Source: Trichomonas vaginalis G3
Taxonomy: Eukaryota; Parabasalia; Trichomonadida; Trichomonadidae
Assembly: GCF_026262505.1 (NCBI RefSeq)
Contig: NC_067203.1
Coordinates: 9,486,001 to 9,550,000, forward strand
DNA length: 64,000 bases
Direction of reading: 5' to 3'
Made by a program: the position numbers and the translations under genes. Numbering within the stretch: the stretch's first letter is position 1; each line of letters opens with the position of its first letter. Of the stretch, positions 1 through 10,285 are shown piece by piece. Under the pieces are notes generated by a model that had not been told where the DNA came from, ran no database searches, and was given only the letters and a program-made list of their open reading frames with translations.

Positions 1-1370
1 TTGATTCATCAGCAATAACCATTCCGCACTTTTTCTCTAAATAATCCTTGATTATTTGATAATTTTTATCATCTCTTTTGCAAACAATGAATTCACATGA
101 TGGTTTAACTTGCAAAGACTCATTGTAAACAGTTGTTTTATTTGCGAATTCTTCTTCGCTTATGAATTCCCCTTCTTCGATAATCGGATTGATTGCTGTA
201 ACTTCTCTATCAATGTTAGTAAAAACAACAAATGATATTCTTGAAAGCATCTCTTCGAATAAATTTTCCTGTAAGTAATTTAATTCTTCAAGGTTACTCG
301 AATCAAAGCATTCATGTAGTTCAGATCCCTTTGTATAACGATTTTGATTATTTTGCAAAGCAAATATTTCTGGATTATTTACTGTTTCAATATGATTTGT
401 TGAGTTGTTCTCAGGTATATTTGTAATTTGAGTTTGACCTGTTATTACCTGAATTCCTGGTATAATATTATATAAATCATTTGCAATCGCATTTGAATTC
501 ACACAATTTGTTAAATCAACATAGTTTAATTTCGATCGAGATCTTGGATTATATGAATTATACCCATCAGAATATTTAATGTCTCTCAAAGTTTTATTAT
601 CTTTTAGAATGAGACAGATTAATTCACTGAATGGTCTAAGACGAAAGTATTTTAATCCGCATCCACTAAGATCAAGGAAAGTTATTTTGTTTAAATAGAT
701 AACATTGTTCACCTTCCCTCCAGGTTTGAGACAATAGTAATCATTGGGAAGTGTACGAATGGCAGCTTTCATTTGAAGTTCTGCAAAATCTCTAATTCTG
801 ATTATATGTCTTAATAATCGATAATGTTGTGGTGTTATTTGTATTTTATTGATTTGTATAAGATCGTTACGCATATTGAAGATCTCTAAGAAGCATTTCT
901 CAGCATTTTCTGATATAGGATTATCAAGAATGTTGAAATATCGTAATTTTGGAGTAATTTTTGGATCAAGCAAAATAGAAAAATCATTGAAATCAAAAAA
1001 CTTATTTGAACGTAAATCAATGCCAAGAAGTTCTTCAAATACAACATTGTGATTTTTGGAATTATTATTTTCATTTTGATTAAAATCTTTCCAAAAATTC
1101 AAATCGCAATTATGTATAGATAACCATTTGATTTTCGAAACCAATGTAGTGTTAAAGTTTAAATATCCGAAAATAAATTCTGATGATTTATTAACAAAAA
1201 CTAAATTAGTTATTGAACTAGGACTAGCTGAAATAACTGTATTCTTGTGATTGATCAACTCTACTGAGTTTTGGATATCAGAAGAGAGGTCTGAAGGGAG
1301 ATAATTTAAATCAATCAATTTTTTGTGGCGAAAATAAAATAAAAAATCCACATTTTGTGGAAAATTGTTA
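1..1370 (-). CDS. Leucine-rich-repeat-like protein, partial, open at the left edge
   Basis: On the minus strand a frame is open without a stop from about 1399 to the window edge. The translation has LRR-like segments, for example LLGIDLRSNKFFDF, ITFLDLSGCGLKYF and KLNYVDLTNCVNSN, spaced as in eukaryotic leucine-rich repeats, followed by an acidic non-repeat tail. The first ATG in the frame is at 874, so either translation begins there or the 5' part has been lost. A TIR-bounded element (1371-2413) abuts the coding region exactly where the frame runs into non-LRR sequence. A short ATG-led peptide starting at 2454 (MELNPYSIYFIEF) on the far side could be the severed N-terminus, but its frame is off by one. 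The role is unknown; LRR proteins of this kind are usually cytosolic scaffolds. The LRR assignment rests on pattern only. Confidence 0.55.
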
Positions 1371-2413
1371 AGGGTGCACACGAGAGGATCATGTAAACTT
1401 CAGAATTTAGAACCTTATTTTAGGCATTATCTTGGCTACCTATTTAGGCTCGAAAAGCAAAAAATATCAAAAAATACAACTTGAGTCCATTATGACCCTT
1501 TCATGGAGGTAGTTTTTCTCCGCTAGTATTTTCCCTTTGAATCTCTTTACAATTCGAAATCAAATTCAAAACTCAGTAGAAGAAAGGAAGAATCGACTTA
1601 CTACGGTTGTAATACGAATAAATACATATATTTAATTATTTTTATTTACATAATAATTGTTTGAAGCTCATATTCCAACAAATTTTTAAATAAAAACATT
1701 AAAATGTTGAAAATGTTCATATATTTTAATAGGGTTTTGGCACTTTATTGAGGAATTACTACATACATAGTCGAACTGAACTTGGTATTTTGAAATTTAA
1801 ATTATTTATCAAAATTAAAATTTAACTTGAAATTTATAATTATTTAGTTATATTTTGCATAATTCTAAGTAGATTTTGTAAAAAATCAAGAAAGAAAAAT
1901 TTTAACGTGCTTTATTTTTTCTTTTTTATAATAATACATATTATTATATAATTAACATATTCATAATATTTCACCCTTTCAAAAATATAATCCTCCTCCT
2001 CTCAAATAAACGTACATACGGGTGGCCTCTTTTTTCAAAAAATTAAAATTTGAAATTTTGGGCTCAAATATTAGAGATTTTTTCAACCTTCAACGATATA
2101 TGTTGTCTATATCAGACCTCCTTTCTTTTTGATACTTAACATTGTTCCTAAATCTTAGCCGTTAAGGCTGTTCTGAAAATATTTTTTTTTTCGAAAAAAT
2201 TCGAAAAAAATTCTTAAAATTCAAAAATCCCTTAATTCCTGAGGATTTTGGAAAAAAGTTTTTACATGAACATGTGTATATTATATGAAGTATATTGATA
2301 AGGTAAAAATCAAATTTTATTGCATATTCATCGAGAAAATAAACTAACGAATCCCTCAAAATTGAGAGGGTAATCCTCCTCCTCTCAAATAAACGTACAT
2401 ACGGGTGCACCCT
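1371..2413. mobile_element. Non-autonomous TIR element (MITE-like, ~1.04 kb)
   Basis: The ends are short inverted repeats, AGGGTGCAC at 1371 and GTGCACCCT ending at 2413. Each is flanked by TA (1369-1370, 2414-2415), or by TTAA if the boundary is read one base pair further in. That is the target pattern of Tc1/mariner or piggyBac elements. No transposase frame is present. Inside lies a 37-bp direct repeat (1988-2024 and 2371-2407), the second copy running into the right terminus, so the right end may be a tandem duplication or a nested second element. It interrupts or abuts the LRR-like gene. The family is not identified. Confidence 0.5.
1988..2407. repeat. 37-bp direct repeat, two copies (1988-2024, 2371-2407)
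   Basis: Both copies read TAATCCTCCTCCTCTCAAAT and then continue identically to ACGGGTG. They are 383 bp apart, and the right copy forms part of the right terminus of the TIR element. A short minus-strand frame through it (2162-2410) looks like repeat sequence and not a gene. Confidence 0.75.
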
Positions 2414-2415
2414 TA

Positions 2416-2768
2416 AAATTCTATGAAATAGATGCTATATGGATTTAGCTCCATTGAGTGCTCTTGAATCGACTCGAATTCAAATTTTCAAAGAGGCATT
2501 CTTGAGTGGTAAATATAGGAATGTGGACTGGGGCAATGTATTGATCTCATCGAAAACTAGAATGAAATGTCATTCATCGGTGCAATCATTAATTGTTATA
2601 AATATTTTTCAATAAAATTTTTCAAATTGGCTAAAGATCGCATACTTTATATAAATTTGGTTTTTAAAATCAAATACAACTTACATCTTAACATATATGA
2701 GAAAAATTGATGTTTTCAAATCCTATTAATTTTTATAAATAAAAACAAATAAAAAAAACAGTAATATA
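2416..2768. other. Intergenic region, no gene seen
   Basis: AT-rich spacer between the TIR element and the 3' end of the gamma-adaptin gene. All minus-strand frames next to the element are short; the only one of note is the 13-residue peptide starting at 2454. Confidence 0.6.
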
Positions 2769-5093
2769 TTACTGAAGTCTACTTATTACAAACTTCTCAG
2801 TGACTGGCATTGATCCGAACACGTAAGTTACAACAGCTTCTATAGAAGGTTGAGATCCGTTCGGATTGAAGAGGTAAAATGTCTGAGTAACAGGAGGAGA
2901 AGTTCTTCTCAAGACATTCGCTGACGGAGGTGTTGATTTGACCTGCCAAGCGTTGGCTGGTTTGAGATTTATCTGGAAATTATTCAAATCTTTGTCGCAA
3001 CTAGAGACAGAGATGATCTGGAGCGCTGTCTGCCTCTTATCCTTCTGGTTTATCATAGTTTGGCCGTAGAAAACAACATCATGTATCCGACCAAGTTCAA
3101 ATGCATTTCTTACAGGCTGTGTTTGCTGAGGAACTGCATTTGCATTGGATACTGGATTCATATTCTGATTAATTACTTGGTTTGGATTTGATGGAATATT
3201 TTGAGAGGGATTTGGCGGTTTATTTGAAATTCCTAGCAAATCCAATAGATCTTGTTGTTTTTGAGGGGCCGGAGCGGAGTTTGATAGGAGATCGAGGAGG
3301 TCAACATCATCTTTGGCAGATGTATCGATGCTGACTGACTTTTCGTCGATTTCGCTGTCTCCGATTGTTGCAATTGGAGCTAAAAGTTGTTCGCAGATTG
3401 GTCCGAGGGAAAGCAGCTTAGCGAGTTCACCTGCGCGTTGCTGGACTTCAAGGTGGTTCGATGAAAGTTGCTCTTTGAGGATTTCTATTACTTCATTTCT
3501 TTCATCTCCGAATCTTGCAGCAAGTTTTGCGAGCGCCATCATGATATACAGCTTTGTTTCAACTGTTGTCTGCGGAATACGAAGGATTTGGCGAAGAGAA
3601 GTGACTTTATCATGATGATTTTCCGAAATACAAAATTCTCCAATGGCGAAAGCGGCCACTTGGCTGAGAGCTTGGTTGTCTGAGAAGTGTATTAATGAAT
3701 CTGATAGTTTATTGACTGCATGTACTTGCAACTGCGGAGTTTTTGTGATTAATTCGCAAAATGAGCTAATTATATCTGAAGAAACGTAGTTTCCGCTATC
3801 AATAAGGATCTGGTGTACTGTATCGAAGTTCCATTCGACATTTGGAGCGAATCTCTGTGTGGCCAAAAATATCTTCGAAATTAACTCAGTTCTGAACTCT
3901 GCATCTGCGTATTTTACGAATCCAAGGATTTCTGGTATCAATGTCTCCACGTTCTTCTCATCAATTAACGCAGAAATGACGTCTAATGCGCGTCTTCGAA
4001 TTGAAGGGTCTTTGTGGTCCAAACAATTGATAATTTGTGTCTTGTATCGTTGTAGAGCCATTGAATCTGCTGATCCGCGTTGAATAACCATTTCATCGTT
4101 GTATAAAATCCTTGCAAAGGCAGATAAAGCAGAATAAAGGATGTTTGGATCACGTATTGATAATAAACGACCAACTTGATTGAAAGCGAGGCCTTTTAAT
4201 GATGATTTCTTTGAAATTGAAACAATTGTTTCAACAGCTTGATAAAGAATGGCTCTGCCTGTATTTTTCCTTGATTCCGTAGAAGATATGATCGATTGGA
4301 GTATGGTTTCAAGGTCTTCTGACCTTTTATGAAGTAATGAAAGTGCTTGCATCGCTTTTATCTGCATAAATGGGTCATTGTAGATTCCTGATGAGTATTC
4401 TCGCTTTGGTCTGGATTCTACGAGGTTTCTGAGGATTTTTGTGAATGGAACATGGAAAGAAGCCCAAGATTTTGCTAATTTTGGTTCTGCTTTGATCATA
4501 GCAATAACTAAGTTCATGCCTGAGATGACAACGCCATGGTCGCCGTTATTAAGTAAAGCTTGAACGGAATTTTTGAATGTATCACATAATTCAGGATTTT
4601 TAGTACAAACTCGAACCATTGCCATACCAGCTCTCTTCTGGACATCTCTGTTTGGCGATCTCAGCAATTTTTCGGTTTCAGTTACCACAGAACGGCAAAT
4701 TTCTTCTGAGCCAAGATTTGAAATGTAGGTTAAAGCAAGGCATTGAATGTACGGATTTGGATTTGTAAGATCTTTGAGTAATGTCTGAGTAACAAGTACT
4801 GATAATTCACCGCTTTCGTCAAGTAATATTTGAGCTCCGATGTAACCAATTCTTTTGTAAGAAAATCTTTCGTCACTCATCAAGTTAATGATTTCAACTT
4901 GGCCCCACGTAGGGTTTTCACCCATTATATCTAAGAAAATAAGCTTAGAAACGATGACCGGCCTCGAATCTGGATCGCATTTGCGAATAGAAGCACGAAT
5001 TTGTGCTTGTTCTGTTGCAATTAAGAATTTCTCTTGCTCTATCGAGTCTGCCATTCTCACTGAGCTGATGAAATCATAGAGAGCCTGTGCCAT
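2769..5093 (-). CDS. AP-1 complex gamma-adaptin (large clathrin adaptor subunit)
   Basis: The 774-residue protein has the layout of a gamma-type adaptin. An alpha-helical trunk spans about residues 1-580, with the conserved RIGYIGAQILLDE and NPYIQCLALTYISNLGS blocks near the N-terminus. A flexible hinge holds two clathrin-box motifs, DLLDLL (about residues 595-605 and 617-622), followed by an Asn/Pro/Gln-rich stretch. A C-terminal ear of about 110 residues ends in FVISRLQ. In the family this subunit, with beta, mu1 and sigma1, recruits clathrin to trans-Golgi and endosomal membranes. The ATG at 5093 begins MAQALYDFISSVR, the usual position for family N-termini, and TCA lies three bases before it, an Inr-like context. 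Length is close to the family norm. AP-1 gamma fits better than AP-2 alpha because of the short gamma-type ear. Confidence 0.93.
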   Translation of the reverse strand: MAQALYDFISSVRMADSIEQEKFLIATEQAQIRASIRKCDPDSRPVIVSKLIFLDIMGENPTWGQVEIINLMSDERFSYKRIGYIGAQILLDESGELSVLVTQTLLKDLTNPNPYIQCLALTYISNLGSEEICRSVVTETEKLLRSPNRDVQKRAGMAMVRVCTKNPELCDTFKNSVQALLNNGDHGVVISGMNLVIAMIKAEPKLAKSWASFHVPFTKILRNLVESRPKREYSSGIYNDPFMQIKAMQALSLLHKRSEDLETILQSIISSTESRKNTGRAILYQAVETIVSISKKSSLKGLAFNQVGRLLSIRDPNILYSALSAFARILYNDEMVIQRGSADSMALQRYKTQIINCLDHKDPSIRRRALDVISALIDEKNVETLIPEILGFVKYADAEFRTELISKIFLATQRFAPNVEWNFDTVHQILIDSGNYVSSDIISSFCELITKTPQLQVHAVNKLSDSLIHFSDNQALSQVAAFAIGEFCISENHHDKVTSLRQILRIPQTTVETKLYIMMALAKLAARFGDERNEVIEILKEQLSSNHLEVQQRAGELAKLLSLGPICEQLLAPIATIGDSEIDEKSVSIDTSAKDDVDLLDLLSNSAPAPQKQQDLLDLLGISNKPPNPSQNIPSNPNQVINQNMNPVSNANAVPQQTQPVRNAFELGRIHDVVFYGQTMINQKDKRQTALQIISVSSCDKDLNNFQINLKPANAWQVKSTPPSANVLRRTSPPVTQTFYLFNPNGSQPSIEAVVTYVFGSMPVTEKFVISRLQ

Positions 5094-5726
5094 TTTGACA
5101 GAGCAGAATTTGAACTTTCTGAAATTTTGAATTGCATTTTAAAATAATCGCATTTCTTCAGCAAAATATTGGTTCCTTTGCAGCACAGTCAATATCTAAT
5201 CCGAACTCAATTAATTTTTGAAAAATCTGAATCGAAGCAACAATAGATGATGCTAAAGCGATTCCTTATATGCACCCAAGTCTTAATTCTCGCTAACTAT
5301 TTTAATGATATGTATCAGACTGAATCACTCAAAAGATAATCAAATGAAATTCAGATTGAATTTTTATACCATTTCTATGAAGTAGAACTTTATATATGAG
5401 ACTACTTAATGAGGAATAATGTATGAAAGACCGCTTTTCAATCTTTCTTTAGCTCAGACAATTGAATTTACTATTGGTAAACAACAGATCATATCTATCA
5501 ATAAACAATATAACTGAAGTGCAATACATGCAAATACCGATCACAAAACTATTGTTATCTATTAACACAACTATGATATCTATCTTCTGTTGAATCAATA
5601 ATATAACCCTACTCCTTTATGAATAAAAATGCTAACTTATGCATTGTATAAATGAATTCATAGCTGAGTCAAAAATCATTTTTTAACTTTCGATCATCAA
5701 AATCTTACCATATTTTTGTTAATGCA
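5094..5726. other. Divergent intergenic region
   Basis: A 633-bp AT-rich spacer between two divergently transcribed genes, so it should hold both promoters. No RNA gene or repeat was recognised. Inr-like TCA motifs occur near both ends, but none is a perfect match at a fixed distance. Confidence 0.5.
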
Positions 5727-7034
5727 ATGAATGATGAATACAAAGAACAAGAAACAGCAGAGCATAAAGAAGTTGATACTGGTTCTGAAGATACAAAATT
5801 CCAAGAAACAATTTCAAAAGCATTCGAAGATTTGAAAAATAACCAAAATTATTATAAATCTCTCACTATTTTGAATTCAAATAGAGAAAAAATATCCTTT
5901 GATGATGATTCGGTTTCATTCTTATTCAACATATTTCCCAACATTCATTCAGTAGCAGAAACAACCATTTATATACACCTTATTACGTATGTTATTGATA
6001 ATTATAATAGAATTATATTAGAGTTACCTGTTTATTTTCAAGATTTAATAATTTACTTAAAAGGAGATGAATTGCCACCAGAATCGTTATTTACACGCTT
6101 CAGAAACCATGAATTTATGAAATTCCGACAAGTTTATGCTGATTTTTGTTTTTTATTCTACAAATTAATGGAAAAATATCAAGAATTAATGAATCCTTAC
6201 TATGATGACTACATCTCTTTATTGATTAGAAACATGAACTTATTAGATCAGCCTAATCTTGTTGATATTTCTTTTGATTATTTTGTGAAGTTAATTGAAA
6301 GCTCTTCAATCGAGAATATTGATTTCATGTTGATTTCTATTAGTATGTTAGATTCAAAAGACAAATTTATTACGATTTCACTGAAAATTTGTCAAAAAGG
6401 TGAAGAATTTTTAGCAGAATATCAAAGGCACATGTCTATTGACAATATTTTTGATTGTCTTGATGATGGATTGACGTTATATAGTTCGTTCTTTGATTTG
6501 TTAGCAAAATATGTCAAATCAAATGATGAATCATGTGATTTTCTATACAATAAGCAAGATTTTTATGATATATGTCATCAACTAATAGTCAATTCTCCAA
6601 AATATTTTCTGGATAATTATTTACCTCATATTTTGGATTTATTAAGAGATATGATTATCAAAATCGGAGATAATTTCGTGCAGAAGTTGTTTGAGAACCT
6701 TATATTCCATGAATTGTTAAGATTGAATACAAAATACTCTGATGTCGCTTCCATTGCTGATTTTATGCTAAACTTATTCAACTCCGATATAATAAGCAAT
6801 GATTTTCGTTCAAAATTGATAAATTTAGGAATAATTGAGATTATTGAAAACTCCTTTGAAAGTGGAGTGACAGAACTCTGTAGATTATCTATCAATGCTA
6901 TAGAAATCACTTATGAATTGAACCCATCTTCAATTTCTGCATTTGTTAATGAAAATTTGGATATGGAATTTGATGATGAACAAAACGATGAAATGTGGTT
7001 TAATTTTTGTAAGTCGCATGATCTTTTAGAATAA
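5727..7034 (+). CDS. Predicted helical-repeat (armadillo-like) protein, unknown function
   Basis: An intact 435-residue frame. After an acidic, charged N-terminus (about residues 1-35) the chain is a string of amphipathic helices rich in Leu/Ile/Phe and Asn/Asp, with no signal peptide or membrane segment, as expected for an ARM/HEAT-like solenoid. It resembles in length and texture the split gene at 18461/42470, and the two probably belong to one lineage-specific family. No catalytic motif is visible. It ends in an acidic tail. The function is not assigned. Confidence 0.75.
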   Translation: MNDEYKEQETAEHKEVDTGSEDTKFQETISKAFEDLKNNQNYYKSLTILNSNREKISFDDDSVSFLFNIFPNIHSVAETTIYIHLITYVIDNYNRIILELPVYFQDLIIYLKGDELPPESLFTRFRNHEFMKFRQVYADFCFLFYKLMEKYQELMNPYYDDYISLLIRNMNLLDQPNLVDISFDYFVKLIESSSIENIDFMLISISMLDSKDKFITISLKICQKGEEFLAEYQRHMSIDNIFDCLDDGLTLYSSFFDLLAKYVKSNDESCDFLYNKQDFYDICHQLIVNSPKYFLDNYLPHILDLLRDMIIKIGDNFVQKLFENLIFHELLRLNTKYSDVASIADFMLNLFNSDIISNDFRSKLINLGIIEIIENSFESGVTELCRLSINAIEITYELNPSSISAFVNENLDMEFDDEQNDEMWFNFCKSHDLLE

Positions 7035-7197
7035 ACTGTTTGAATTCAAAAATAATAAAAAAAATATAAAAACATATTTCAATAAAATCTTGAGAGTAAA
7101 ATAAATGTAGTATAGTGTTATTTTAGATACAATAAATTCATGGTAATAAAAAAAGAATTGAAATAATTTTGTGATAACATAAAAGAAGTCAACATAA

Positions 7198-8034
7198 TTA
7201 AACTTTCTTATTGTCTATGATTGTTTCTAATGTTCTTACTTGTTCTCTGAGAAGAGCAATTTCATTATCTTGATCTGCTGAGCTGGAAGCGACTTTAAGG
7301 AGCTGTTGTATTCTTATGTTGTATTCTGTTCTTTCTGTACCATATTTCTTTTCTAAATTAAGCTTTTCTTCTTGAACTTGGTTCAAAGTTCGAGATAAAA
7401 TATCATTGCGGCTCTTCTGGTCAGCTAATTGCTCGTGGAGTAGTTTGTTTTCGTCCTGTAATCTACGAACTTCTTCTTTGTATTTAATTAGCTCTGCAGA
7501 AATGGCATCAAATTTTTTCTGAGAATAATCTGGTTCATCTGATAGATTATTTGTGTATGTTGCAATAGAAAATGCTTTCTTATGAAGTTCATCACACAAA
7601 GTGATCAGCTTATATTGTAGAAGACGTATTTTTGTAAGATCTAGAGTTTTTCGAACATCTTGGCCAAATCCTTGTACTTCTAATGCAATGAGAGCGTTTA
7701 TTGTCATTTCGAGTGCAGGTTCTTTGAAAGTTTCTGGATTTCTAAAGTCACTATATACGTTTTTAAGTTGTTTTTCGAATTTTTTGTTTAGATTTTGGAA
7801 ATTGCATAATATTTGGTCTGAAACAGTTGAGTAAGCCATTACTTGAGTAACAGCTTTTTTCAAATCCGAACATGTTTGTATTCTTTTTAAATTTTCCATG
7901 TCAGAATCGCGTAAACGGACTGTCATTGATTGAAGAATGCGGTAATTTCCGTCATCAATTTCATGTACTAACACTAACTCTTCAATAATATCATCAATTC
8001 TGCTGAGAACTGATGGAAAGGAATCTTTAGACAT
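7198..8034 (-). CDS. Coiled-coil protein, unknown function
   Basis: A 278-residue frame. Residues about 1-160 are helical and uncharged enough to form a globular bundle. Residues about 175-275 are a continuous heptad-like coiled coil containing KYKEEVRRLQDENKLLHEQL. There is no signal peptide or transmembrane segment. It lies in the same orientation as the next coiled-coil gene, with a 127-bp gap, which suggests a shared cytoskeletal theme but not an operon. The function is not recognised. Confidence 0.75.
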   Translation of the reverse strand: MSKDSFPSVLSRIDDIIEELVLVHEIDDGNYRILQSMTVRLRDSDMENLKRIQTCSDLKKAVTQVMAYSTVSDQILCNFQNLNKKFEKQLKNVYSDFRNPETFKEPALEMTINALIALEVQGFGQDVRKTLDLTKIRLLQYKLITLCDELHKKAFSIATYTNNLSDEPDYSQKKFDAISAELIKYKEEVRRLQDENKLLHEQLADQKSRNDILSRTLNQVQEEKLNLEKKYGTERTEYNIRIQQLLKVASSSADQDNEIALLREQVRTLETIIDNKKV

Positions 8035-8161
8035 TTAATTCAGGGGGGACATCAAAATAAACCGGGGGATAAATAAATCTTGAAATTGGAGTGATTTTAA
8101 CTATAAAAACAGCACTAAATAAAATCATGATGATTTAATACATACAAACAAAAAGGGTAAA

Positions 8162-9124
8162 CTAAATATATTTCGATAATAATACGTCAATAGGGGTTGT
8201 TTGATCACCAACTTTGGCTCTTATTTCTTGCTCCAAAGAAGCAATGCGCTCAGCTTGGTTGCTGAGCTTAAGATCCATGTTTTGATTCTTTAAACCAACT
8301 TCAACAAATAAGTTCTTAACATCATCAAATTGTGATCTTACAGATCTAATCTCTTCACTTACCTTTTCTCTTTGCAAAGCTATTGATGCAATTTCGTTTT
8401 TCATTTCTTCGGTGTTTTTCATTACTTGATTCTTTTTATCATTGAGAACATCAATTGATAGCAGCATTTGGCTTTCTTCTTGCTTCCTTTCATCGAACTC
8501 CGCTTGAAGATTAACTAGTTCTGATTTAAATGCCATTGTATCCATAGAAAGTTGATTTGTATGATTGGTTATTTCAGCTATCTGTTGGATCTTTGATTGC
8601 AACTCATTTTGAATGTATTCATACTCATTTTTGATTGAAGTTATTTGTCCAACGAGCTCATTGTGTTTAAGGCGCAATGTTGTAAGCAAATCTAATTTTC
8701 TTTCGGATTCTTCTTTAAATTCTGCAAATTCGTGTTCTTTTGACTGTCGCATGGTATTAATAACTTCAGCATATGAATCATCAGCAGAAGTTTCCGGCTG
8801 TAAGTTTGCAACCATATCCCTACTTGTCTTGATAAGTTCGTTTGCATAAGTATCGTATTCTTGTTTAATTTGTTCTAATATTGGTCGACAGGCTTGAAAT
8901 TGAAGAATTAGCATATCAAAAGCCCGCTGATATGTATTAACAGTATCTGAATCACTATGATATTTAGGCAACTCCTGTCTCAAAAATTTTTCAATTGGCG
9001 AATCATTTGATTTTTCATCTTCAGGCGAAACAATTTTAACTTTGTGAGTCCTTCTAGGATTACTTGAATGAGGAAATCTTGGTGATTTGATATTGAGCTC
9101 ATTTTGATAGAAAATTTTCGCCAT
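8162..9124 (-). CDS. TSNAXIP1-like coiled-coil protein, probable axonemal role
   Basis: A 320-residue frame with a basic, Ser/Pro-rich N-terminal tail to about residue 45. A segment around residues 46-105 (FLRQEL, then YQRAFDMLILQFQACRPIL and IKQEYD) follows the pattern of the TSNAXIP1 N-terminal domain, in which a tyrosine-rich helix precedes a YKPLL/IKxEY motif. The rest, about 130-305, is coiled coil. Proteins with this domain are associated with motile flagella and the axoneme in other eukaryotes, and trichomonads have several flagella. The domain match is by eye; location and role are inferred. Confidence 0.65.
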   Translation of the reverse strand: MAKIFYQNELNIKSPRFPHSSNPRRTHKVKIVSPEDEKSNDSPIEKFLRQELPKYHSDSDTVNTYQRAFDMLILQFQACRPILEQIKQEYDTYANELIKTSRDMVANLQPETSADDSYAEVINTMRQSKEHEFAEFKEESERKLDLLTTLRLKHNELVGQITSIKNEYEYIQNELQSKIQQIAEITNHTNQLSMDTMAFKSELVNLQAEFDERKQEESQMLLSIDVLNDKKNQVMKNTEEMKNEIASIALQREKVSEEIRSVRSQFDDVKNLFVEVGLKNQNMDLKLSNQAERIASLEQEIRAKVGDQTTPIDVLLSKYI

Positions 9125-9283
9125 TCGTTAGTAAAATTTTTTGGAAATTTCGTTACAACGCATGAATAAGATTAATTTAGAGAGAATTCAAAGCAAATAA
9201 GAATTGCGTTGATAGAGAAGTATAAGTTTTATTAATAACGCGTCCATAAGTCAAAAATAACAAAACAAATATATAATATAAAG

Positions 9284-10285
9284 TTATTCAACAAAAATCT
9301 TGAGGGCATCAAGCACAGCGAACCAGGCAAGAACGACTGGTATGAATAGTGCCATTGTCCAAAAGATCATTGTTGATGAAACTCCCTGTCCAAACCCATT
9401 TCCTTGAGCCATCATGTAACAAGATGAAGCTGTAGGAAGAGTAGATAAGACAGTGCAGCATCTGCAAAGAGTGTGGCTAAGCTTGAATGCTGAAGCAATC
9501 AAACCAACAATAATTGGAAAAACAATAAATTTGATGGCAAGTGCAAAAATGAACTGCCACCATGGGCAAGCAATGATTGAATGGCTTGCAAGGAATCCAC
9601 CAACGCAGAAAAGTGCTAAACCAAGGACACCATCAGCAACAATGTCCATAATTCTTTGTAAATAAGTTGGAACACCTTTTCCAATGCATGCACATATAAA
9701 GCCGCATAAATCACCAAGAATAATTGGTGAAGTAGCGAGAAGCTTTAGAATGCTCAAGAAAATCTTGAAAGAAAATTTTTCTGTTTCTTCACCATTTTCG
9801 CGATGAATCCTGTTTCTCTTGAATAAATTATATACACCTGATTCAATTAGGTATACAGGAGTTGTAATAACATCGTTACTCAATGTGATAATTGAGACAA
9901 TGATAACATTTTTAGGATCCCAAATAGAATTGTAAATAGGGATACCCACAATGACGTAATTGACAAACAATGATGGCCAAAATGTAGCTATGTATGTTTC
10001 AGCACGATCTTTGAAAGGAAAAAGGAATAATAATAGCAAAAGGACTTGTGTGCAGAGAGAACCTACAGCTAATACGACGAATGGCTTAAAGTCTAGTTCG
10101 GAAAGTGTTTTATTCGCAAGAAATCGAAAAACTAAAGGGAAGAACATTGCTTGATAACAAAATTTGTTGAGCATTGGAACTTTTTTCCCGCTTAATAGTT
10201 TAAGCTTCACGAATAGGAATCCTATAATCATTTCTGTAAGAAGCGCCATACCAACAGATATAACTTTCGCATAATCTAAACCCAT
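9284..10285 (-). CDS. Auxin efflux carrier-type membrane transporter (AEC family)
   Basis: The 333-residue protein is hydrophobic throughout, with about ten membrane segments in two blocks of five separated by a charged cytoplasmic loop (RNRIHRENGEETEKF, about residues 158-172). The block order and the TxPVYLIE and LATSPIILGDLCG type motifs match the membrane transport protein family that includes plant PIN proteins and bacterial malonate/malate carriers. In protists these probably move organic anions across the plasma or an internal membrane; the substrate cannot be read from sequence. The ATG at 10285 follows TCAAAAA, an Inr-like context. Confidence 0.85.
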   Translation of the reverse strand: MGLDYAKVISVGMALLTEMIIGFLFVKLKLLSGKKVPMLNKFCYQAMFFPLVFRFLANKTLSELDFKPFVVLAVGSLCTQVLLLLLFLFPFKDRAETYIATFWPSLFVNYVIVGIPIYNSIWDPKNVIIVSIITLSNDVITTPVYLIESGVYNLFKRNRIHRENGEETEKFSFKIFLSILKLLATSPIILGDLCGFICACIGKGVPTYLQRIMDIVADGVLGLALFCVGGFLASHSIIACPWWQFIFALAIKFIVFPIIVGLIASAFKLSHTLCRCCTVLSTLPTASSCYMMAQGNGFGQGVSSTMIFWTMALFIPVVLAWFAVLDALKIFVE

